In this document: positions 1-5,096 of the stretch, piece after piece
How positions within the stretch are numbered: position 1 is the stretch's first letter
Layout of the letters: every line of letters begins with the position of its first letter
NCBI GenBank assembly: GCA_020355105.1
Contig: CP070658.1
Span: forward strand, 2,573,942-2,579,037
Source: Candidatus Thorarchaeota archaeon
GTDB lineage: Archaea > Asgardarchaeota > Thorarchaeia > Thorarchaeales > Thorarchaeaceae
DNA length: 5,096 bases
Direction of reading: 5' to 3'
Position numbers and translations under genes: made by a program
Notes under the pieces: model-generated
The model's database searches: none
What the model was told of the DNA's origin: nothing
Seen by the model: only the letters and a program-made list of their open reading frames with translations

Positions 1-357
1 AACACCTGAATAGTTGGAATCCCATACTCCGGCGGCATTCTCCTGGCTTCCTACGTCGGGATTGCCATAGTACATCATGATGACTGTGTCAGTGGATGAT
101 TGAAGGTCTGCCTTCACCCAGGCCACTAGGTGGGCATGACTGCTGTTATGCGCCTGTTCAAACAGCTCTATCTCGTGTGGCAGTACAGATTCCCCAGACA
201 CGAACACTATATCGTCGCCGTCAGGTTGGACGTCAGTCCGTAGGTCCTTGTCATAGATGTCGATTAGTACCGGGAAGCCCATCACGTCTGCGTAGACCTT
301 GCTGGAATCGACCACTATGTCTTTTCTGTGGTTGAACTCAATAGGTTGGACAGATGT
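1..357 (-). repeat. DUF2341 module 5, cut by the window edge (residues 1580-1698)
   Basis: Landmarks: FNHRKDIVVDSSKVYADVMG (1587-1606), FPVLIDIYDKDL (1607-1618), RTDVQPDGDDIVFV (1619-1632), LPHEIELFEQAHNSSHAHL (1638-1656), AWVKADL (1658-1664), IMMYYGNPDVGSQENAAGVW (1672-1691), DSNYSGV (1692-1698). The window stops one residue before the expected WHL, so the module is essentially complete, and at least one more jelly roll probably follows beyond position 1. The conserved sequon is N-S-S here rather than N-x-T, and a second sequon N-Y-S occurs at 1694-1696. DH of the VVDH motif is replaced by DS. Confidence 0.92.
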
Positions 358-3300
358 TTCAGATTCAATAGAGTAGAAGCTGGATGGATCATCCTGATTT
401 CTGTACTCTGTGAGAATCCATTCTGGTGCGCGAACTACACTAGCTACATGGGCTTCATCCATGGAACCCAAGTAGAATTCCCCGTCATTTGGTATGTACT
501 TAACGTCACTAGTCGGGCTGATGGAATCAGGAGTTCCGAATGTCTGCAAAGTCTGTGCAACTCCATTTACATAGAGTGCCGTGGCATTACTGGTCGAATC
601 AAACGATGCCGCAAGGTATACCCATTCGTTCAGAGGATAGAGAGTATTAAGGGGCACTCCAGTGTAGGTGAAGAAATTGCTGCCATCTACAACCATCAAC
701 AAATCTCTGGGGATACTCGGGCCTCCAGTAGACACATCATCAATCTGGACATACCAGCCCGGACCATTCCAAGAGTCCTTGGCATAGAAGAGGGCCATTC
801 TCTTCGAAGTCCAGCTAGCGGTTCTCTTTACCCAGGCTGACCATGTAAGACTCGACGGTTGTAGGGTGTCTGAAGTCCCGACGGATATGAGGTCTCCAGT
901 GCCGTCGAAATCTTGTCCGTAGCCAATCTTCCCGTCAATCCGTGTCGGAACCTGAGTCGGGATTCCAACGCCGCCTTGGCCATGGTTGTCTTGCTCTGAG
1001 CTGTCCCTGTATTCACCTGCGGCACCGTTCCCGCTTTCGCTCAGGTGCCAAGTCCCAACATACGAGCTTGCCCAGAGAGCGCCGGGGTTCTCCTGATTCT
1101 CAGCCATGGTGTTCCCGTAGTACATGGTGATGACTGTATCGACCGTAGCAGACAGGTCGGCCTTCACCCACGCGACCAAGTGAGCATGCGTCGAGTTGTA
1201 GGCCTGGTCGAAGAGTTCTATCTCGTGCGGAAGCTGAACATGATTTGCCTTGAAGAGAATATCGTCACCGTCTGGTTGTACATCAGTTCTTAGATCAGTG
1301 TCAAAAATGTCTACAAGTAGTGGGAACCCTGTCAGGTCTGAATCGACTTTGGTGTGGTCCACAACTATGTTCTTTCCGTACTTGAATCCGATTGGCTCAC
1401 GAACTATCTCTGCTCCAACAGAATAGAAACTCTGAGGGTCGTCTTGGTTTTGGAACTCGGTTAGAATCCAATCAGAAGAACGAGCAACTCTCGAAATGCG
1501 AACTTCATCCAACAAGCCGTCGAACATGTAATCTGTGGTCGGACTGCTCCTACCATTCAGCCTGAAATTGCTGCCAGTCTGAAGAGTATCTATTTGGTTT
1601 ATGTCTCCGTAAGTTGTCTGCTTGTCCTCTACCCCATCGATGTATATCGTAGAAGCAGAAGCACTGCTATCATCGAATACGAATACAACATGGCGCCACC
1701 CGGTATCCATCAAAGGTGAAGTTGCATCAACGCCGAATTCGGGACCGTTGGACGATATCCCATATGTAGCAATTCCGTTATTATCGTCCGTTACTGCAGT
1801 GGCATAGCCCTGACTCGAAGATGCCCAGCCTGCCCGCTTGCTTACGACAAAAGTGTCATAATAGTAGAAATAGTCAAGGTTCAACCAGTATCCAATTGTG
1901 AAATCCTCGTTATCGCCAAAATCAAGGTGCCCGTCTGCAGGATCTCCCATGTTCACGGTACCTACACCGTCACGGTCGAATAAGTAAGCATTACCTATCT
2001 GCCCTGACGCTCCTTGGGTGACTGTTCCCGAGGGCGCTCCATGTGTTCCGTACGATGTTGAGTCTTGAGCGTTGCCACTTGCCTCCGAAAGATGCCAAAC
2101 ACCCATGTAGCTATTGTCCCAAACTCCTGATGGATTCTCTTGACTTGTCAACATCGGATTGCCATAGTACATGGAAAGGACTGTATCAGTTGAGGCTGAT
2201 ATATCGGTCTTGACCCAAGTCAATAGATGGGCATGTGTTGCATTATAGTCCTGGTCGAACAACTCAATCTCGTGGTCCAAGATCGTATCGCCACACACGA
2301 ATGCAATGTCGTCACCGTCTGATTGGACGTCGCTGTACAAGTCTGCATCGTATAGCTCTATGAGGAATGGGAAGTCATCCAAATCGGAACCTATCTTGTC
2401 GTGGTCTATGACTATGTTCTTCATATACTTGAAGTCCCACTGGAGTGCTTGTTCAACTCCTACTGAGTAGAAACTGGAAGAATCATATTGATTATTATAC
2501 TCCGTAAGAATCCATTCTGCAGTAATTGTGTCACTAAGTACTCGAACTTCATCGAGCTGCGTTGATGCGAAGAGATTGGGCGATCCAGCGTTTTCATAGT
2601 TGGTACATGCAGCCATCAGAAAAGGTTCCACGGAGTTTATACTTCCGTATCCTGTGATATCTACAGGTGAAGTGGGCACTTCAGAACCATCGATGTATAG
2701 ATGAAGTAAACTACCATTCCTTACCATAACAGCATAATGCCATAGGTCATCATTAAGTCCCGGTGATGAATATATACTGATTTTCCCTGGCGAAACGGAA
2801 TTATCGTCGATCTCAGCTTTGATTTCCCCTGAGCTCGTCATTGAAAACATGTATCTATACGCATCTGTACCGATGGCTCCTTTGATAGCGAGTGCCACAT
2901 CGACATCGAGTGTGGCAAACCACAAGCTCATGACGAAATCATTGTAACCTACTGTAAGAGGGCCTGTATTTCCACAATCTACGTAGTCATCATACCCATC
3001 GAATTCAAGGGCATTCCCAATTTGACCTAGGACACGATTACTCTGGATCATAGATCCATAGGTAGTTCCACCATTGGCGTTGTAGCTGCTATCAGTTATT
3101 TGTGGGGCTGGCAACGCCCCCGAAGGGTCATTTCCAAGGTGCCATACTCCCTGATACCGATTATGCCATACCTCATCAGGACTCTCCTGACTTCCGAGCG
3201 CAGGATTCCCGTAGTACATAGAGATGACAGTATCTGAGGTGGAAGAGAGGTCAGTCCTAACCCATGAAACTAAATGGGCGTGTGTCGAGTTGTAGGTTTG

Positions 3301-5096
3301 TTCGAACAGCTCAATCTCGTGAGGCAGACTCTTGCCGCCAGAAGTGAACATGATGTCATCTCCATCTTCCTGCACGTCCGTCCAGAGGTCACTGTCGTAG
3401 ATGTCAATCAGCACTGGGAATCCAGTTAGGTCTGCATCCACTTCATTGTGGTCAACAGTGATGTCCTTCTTGTAGAGGAAGTTGGCACTTTCCTCTCCAA
3501 CAGTCAGAAACTGACTTGGGTTCTTCTGATTGTTATACTGAGTAGCGATCCAACCCTCCGACCGTGCTACATTGGATATGCGGACCTCGTCGACGAGGCT
3601 GTCCATATAGGAATCTTCGCCTCCTGAGGCATCGGATCTGCAGCCAATTCTGACTGGTCGGCTAGGGTTGTTGACAGAGGCTGGTACTCCACTGGTTTGT
3701 TCTTCTATCAACTCACCATTCAGGTAGAACCTAGCATAGGTCGACGGAGAGAACACGCCCACGACATGGTACCATAGGCCCGTATCGACGCGTTCATAGC
3801 CCACGATGTTTCTGCTTACACCGTCCGGACGGTATCGAAACATGACCCACCCAGCAGGACTGATACTGGTATCATTGTCAAAGCTTATGTCCCATCCCCG
3901 ATAGTTGTCTTCGGCGGATCTAACAAGTAGATAGTCATTTTCTATTAAGTCGGCACAGAACCAGGCTTCAAGTGTGAACGCGCCTGTCATCTGTAACTCC
4001 GGAATGTTTCCAAATTCGACGTAGTCATCCCCGCCATCTAGGTCGATTGCCCCTCCAATCATACCATCAACTAGGTCAGTAGGAGTCATAAACCCGAAAG
4101 TCGTTCCAGGGCTGTTTTGCAGCGTGCTGTCTGCCACTTGAGGTTGATGCGGAAGAAAGTCGGAGTCAGAGGAGCTCCACTGAGGATGAGATGGGTCTTC
4201 ATCGAGATGCCAGACTGCAGAGTAGCCGGAATCCCACACATCTTGCACGCTCTCCTGGCTGCCGAGGTCCTCATCACCGTACACCATGGTTAGTGTCGTG
4301 TCAATAACAGAAGAAACCTCTGGTACCTTGACCCATGCTCTGAGGTGCGCATGAGTTCCATTACCCTTCTTGTCGAACGACTCAACCTCGTGACTCAAGA
4401 ATTGGCCATTGTAGAGGAAGGCTATGTCATCACCGTCAGGCTGGACATTGAAATGTAGGTCCTCATCCCAAATGTCTACGAGAACAGGGAAGTTTACGAG
4501 GTTTGAAGCGACCTTTGTGTGGTCGATTATTATGTCCTTGTTGTACTTGAAACTAGGAATAGTGTCTTCTGATTGTGGAGCAAGGAAGTCTACGAATAGT
4601 CTTGCCAGGTCTGCTTGGTTATATGTTGCACCTTTGGACCCTTTGATCCCGTTGTATGCATACTGTTGGTTGGAATATGCGTAGTCAATCATTATGCAGA
4701 TGTAGTTGCCACTTTGCCATCCGGGTCTGGCTACGACTTCTTGGATTAATGCTGACAAATCTGGGGTGTCATACCTTCCGTTAATGGTCCACGTAGTTGG
4801 ACGCCAATAGATGCTTGTGTTCACCCAGTCAAAGATATCCGGAAGAAGAGCATTTCCAAGCATTCCGCTTGAGAACTCAGAAATGTCATCCTCATCAGCA
4901 ACGAGTATTCTCATTCCTGGGAGGCCCACCGAATCTGCACCTGCTTCGACTTGCAAATGCGCCCCCGTAATCTTGGCTCCTCTCGGCACGTTCAAAGGAA
5001 ACTGAAGTCCTACCTGGTATGAGTACACATCACTCCAGTCAGGATGGCTCGGCGCATCAGCACCCACTTCCAAGACACCGTCGTTATCAAATCCAT
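1..5096 (-). CDS. Giant DUF2341/LamG repeat surface protein, internal fragment (both ends open)
   Basis: I translated the minus strand codon by codon from 5094 down to 1 and found 1,698 sense codons without a stop. There is no start or stop of its own in the window, so the gene runs off both edges. Domain order: one beta-sandwich domain (about residues 5-173), then five DUF2341 modules alternating with four LamG-like jelly rolls. The DUF2341 family has no established biochemical role; LamG domains typically bind glycans or proteins, often with calcium, outside the cell. The composition is acidic, with many Asp, Ser, Thr, Gly and aromatics, only six Cys and few Lys/Arg, as in secreted beta-rich proteins. 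No transmembrane segment or signal peptide lies in this part. The likely role is adhesion or ligand binding at the cell surface, by inference from architecture. No catalytic motif was recognised. Synonymous differences between repeats show selection at the protein level, so this is not a decaying gene. Confidence 0.97.
358..1041 (-). repeat. LamG-like jelly-roll module 4 (residues 1352-1579)
   Basis: Landmarks: DSSEQDNHGQGGVG (1364-1377), KIGYGQDFDGTGDLISVG (1389-1406), LTWSAWVKRTASW (1416-1428), EWVYLAASFDSTSNATALYV (1490-1509), NGVAQTLQT (1510-1518), SMDEAHVASVVRAPEWILTE (1544-1563), and the tail YRNQDDPSSFYSIESE (1564-1579). The SAWVKR strand and W..LAASFD.....LYVNG core are typical of LamG/Laminin_G_3 modules. 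The usual LDEVRIS motif has become MDEAHVA, and there is a sequon N-A-T at 1503-1505. The core is clearly diverged from the three upstream jelly rolls. Confidence 0.9.
1042..1407 (-). repeat. DUF2341 module 4 (residues 1230-1351)
   Basis: Landmarks: IGFKYGKNIVVDHTKVDSDL (1235-1254), TGFPLLVDIFDTDL (1255-1268), TDVQPDGDDILF (1270-1281), LPHEIELFDQAYNSTHAHL (1288-1306), AWVKADL (1308-1314), ITMYYGN (1322-1328), NQENPGALWASSYVGTWHL (1333-1351). By hand count it is about 60% identical to module 5 over roughly 112 aligned positions, the closest pair I checked. The final motif reads TWHL rather than VWHL. The sequon N-S-T and HAH are intact. Confidence 0.93.
1408..2088 (-). repeat. LamG-like jelly-roll module 3 (residues 1003-1229)
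   Basis: Landmarks: AQDSTSYGTHGAP (1009-1021), QIGNAYLFDRDGVGTVNMGD (1032-1051), HLDFGDNEDFTIGYWLNLDY (1056-1075), GWRHVVFVFDDSSASASTIY (1132-1151), IDGVEDK (1152-1158), GLLDEVRISRVARSSDWILT (1193-1212), and the tail EFQNQDDPQSFYSVGAE (1213-1229). It differs from modules 1 and 2 in lacking the DDYV tetrapeptide and carrying an aromatic cluster YFYYYDTF (1075-1082) where others have none. It still has the W.HV.F.FD....IYIDG core typical of LamG folds. Confidence 0.9.
2089..2451 (-). repeat. DUF2341 module 3 (residues 882-1002)
   Basis: Landmarks: WDFKYMKNIVIDHDKIGSDL (886-905), DDFPFLIELYDADL (906-919), SDVQSDGDDIAFV (921-933), LDHEIELFDQDYNATHAHLL (939-958), TWVKTDI (959-965), LSMYYGN (973-979), SQENPSGVWDNSY (984-996), and GVWHL (998-1002). 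It keeps the N-A-T sequon, HAH and HEIELF. A lone Cys (934) sits in the variable loop between the DGDDI and HEIE strands, where the other copies have N, S or K-rich residues. That loop (residues about 934-939) is the most variable part of the module. Confidence 0.93.
2452..3132 (-). repeat. LamG-like jelly-roll module 2 (residues 655-881)
   Basis: Landmarks: ITDSSYNANGGT (666-677), LGQIGNALEFDGYDDYVDCG (689-708), FVMSLWFATL (720-729), LWHYAVMVRNGSLLHLYIDG (784-803), QLDEVRVLSDTITAEWILTE (846-865), and the tail YNNQYDSSSFYSVGVE (866-881). Order and spacing fit the LamG/Laminin_G_3 fold of about 200 residues. The core shows little identity to the other jelly rolls apart from these framework motifs. 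The YVDCG cysteine at 707 and a second at 830 are isolated, and a disulfide cannot be inferred. A sequon N-G-S lies at 793-795. Confidence 0.9.
3133..3489 (-). repeat. DUF2341 module 2 (residues 536-654)
   Basis: Landmarks: FLYKKDITVDHNEVDADLTG (539-558), FPVLIDIYDSDL (559-570), TDVQEDGDDIMF (572-583), LPHEIELFEQTYNSTHAHL (590-608), SWVRTDL (610-616), ISMYYGNPALGSQES (625-638 and on), and the closing GVWHL (649-653). This copy has Glu in place of Pro in the otherwise constant VQPDGDDI motif (module 3 has Ser). The HAHL motif and its preceding N-S-T sequon are intact. It follows the LamG 1 tail with no real linker, so tail and module may pack together. Confidence 0.93.
3490..4200 (-). repeat. 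LamG-like jelly-roll module 1 (residues 299-535)
   Basis: A concanavalin-A-like (LamG/Laminin_G_3 type) module. Landmarks: VADST (320-324), MIGGAIDLDGGDDYVEFGN (345-363), FTLEAWFCADL (373-383), LWYHVVGVF (440-448), FYLNGELI (456-463), then SLVDEVRISNVARSEGW (499-515) and the tail QYNNQKNPSQFLTVGEE (519-535). The DG.DDYV.FG and W.H....D..LY.NG.L pattern is classic for this fold. A long Ser/Asp/Pro-rich linker (residues about 299-317) separates the WHL motif from the body; modules 3 and 4 have shorter ones. Likely a ligand-binding sandwich; the ligand cannot be told from sequence. Confidence 0.9.
4201..4560 (-). repeat. DUF2341 module 1 (residues 179-298)
   Basis: This is the first of five DUF2341 copies. 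Family landmarks in order are FKYNKDIIIDH (182-192), NFPVLVDIWDEDL (201-213), VQPDGDDIAF (217-226), SHEVESF (234-240), NGTHAHLRAWVKVP (245-258), the YGD turn (272-274), SQE (279-281), and VWDSGYSAVWHL (286-297), which leads into the next jelly roll. It is the most divergent copy: it has the family-typical VKVP where later copies read VKADL or VKTDI, MVYGDED where others have MYYGN, and HEVESF instead of HEIELF. Terminal copies of tandem arrays often drift this way. Function of the family is unknown. Confidence 0.92.
4576..5082 (-). other. Beta-sandwich domain preceding the repeat array (residues about 5-173)
   Basis: This segment occurs once and is unrelated to the repeats. Visible motifs are QVGLQFPLNVPRGAKITGAH (residues 27-46), W97-R98-P99-T100-T101-W102, then TPDLSALIQEVVARPGWQSG (residues 110-129), and an ending ADLARLFVDFLA (161-172). 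From memory, the same order (vGLRF..v.IPqGA.I..A, then W.P..W, then TPDLS.iiQEivNRPGW.SGN) marks a beta-sandwich domain common in secreted bacterial proteins, including some extracellular nucleases and PQQ-type dehydrogenases. Its role there is thought to be structural or ligand binding. The usual A.SYDG-like stretch near the end is replaced by YAYNGIKGSKGATY (residues 145-158), so the binding surface may differ. A sequon N-T-S lies at residues 92-94. The domain may begin slightly beyond the window edge. A DNRLRE/CBM-like jelly roll is the main alternative. Confidence 0.65.

Noticed and set aside
328..840. A 170-codon plus-strand open frame, the longest start-to-stop frame available
   Set aside because: It lies opposite LamG 4 and DUF2341 5, whose minus-strand translation matches known domains with conserved motifs. 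The forward translation shows no recognisable domain and is a stop-poor antisense shadow.
4086..4277. A 63-codon minus-strand frame starting with two Met codons
   Set aside because: It is out of phase with the repeat frame and overlaps the end of DUF2341 1 and the start of LamG 1, including the VWHL motif. No equivalent frame was found in the other repeats, so it is a shadow.
1..4560. Periodic DNA similarity about every 1.05 kb, considered as a non-coding tandem repeat, CRISPR-like array or mobile element copies
   Set aside because: The similarity follows codon phase, with synonymous third-position changes, and coincides with DUF2341 modules. There are no short palindromic repeats with unique spacers, terminal inverted repeats or transposase.
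5010..5096. A minus-strand ATG at the very edge (5096-5094) as a possible gene start
   Set aside because: That frame reaches TAG after 28 codons and is not the repeat frame. The true frame continues upstream past the window edge with no start codon or ribosome binding site in view.
1..5096. Possible internal terminators, promoters or tRNA/rRNA/riboswitch elements
   Set aside because: Every base lies within a continuous coding frame. I saw no hairpin followed by a T-run, no cloverleaf and no conserved RNA motif, and a chance promoter-like AT stretch inside a gene cannot be supported.

Overview
The whole window is the interior of one very large protein gene on the minus strand. Reading the minus strand with codons ending on coordinates divisible by 3 (first complete codon 5094-5092, last 3-1) gives 1,698 consecutive sense codons with no stop. 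Neither the start codon nor the stop codon is inside the window, so the full protein is longer than 1,698 residues. No intergenic DNA, promoter, RNA gene, insertion sequence, CRISPR array or second gene is visible; short open frames in other phases overlap this gene and are shadows of it.

In protein order (high to low coordinates) the layout is as follows. A single N-terminal-side beta-sandwich domain (about residues 5-173, positions 5082-4576) resembles the domain found ahead of or within many secreted bacterial proteins, with the signature TPDLS..IQE.V.RPGW.SGN. Then comes an alternating array: DUF2341 / LamG / DUF2341 / LamG / DUF2341 / LamG / DUF2341 / LamG / DUF2341, the last cut by the window edge just before its WHL motif. 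The repeat period is 346-357 residues (about 1.04-1.07 kb). The DUF2341 modules are strongly conserved with one another, while the LamG (concanavalin-A-like jelly roll) cores are highly divergent.

The protein is rich in Asp, Ser, Thr, Tyr and Gly, poor in Lys, Arg and Cys, and made of beta-rich domains. This fits a secreted or surface-anchored adhesin or glycan-binding protein; the signal peptide and anchor must lie outside the window. All five DUF2341 copies keep an N-X-S/T sequon directly followed by His-Ala-His, which is the most striking internal pattern.

Organism: GC content looks moderate (roughly 45-50% by eye). About 24 of 44 arginines are AGA/AGG and ATA is used freely for isoleucine. 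With a giant DUF2341-LamG protein and conserved N-glycosylation-type sequons, this suggests an archaeon, possibly an Asgard lineage such as Thorarchaeota, assembled from a metagenome. That is inference; DUF2341-LamG proteins also occur in bacteria, and nothing here settles the phylum.
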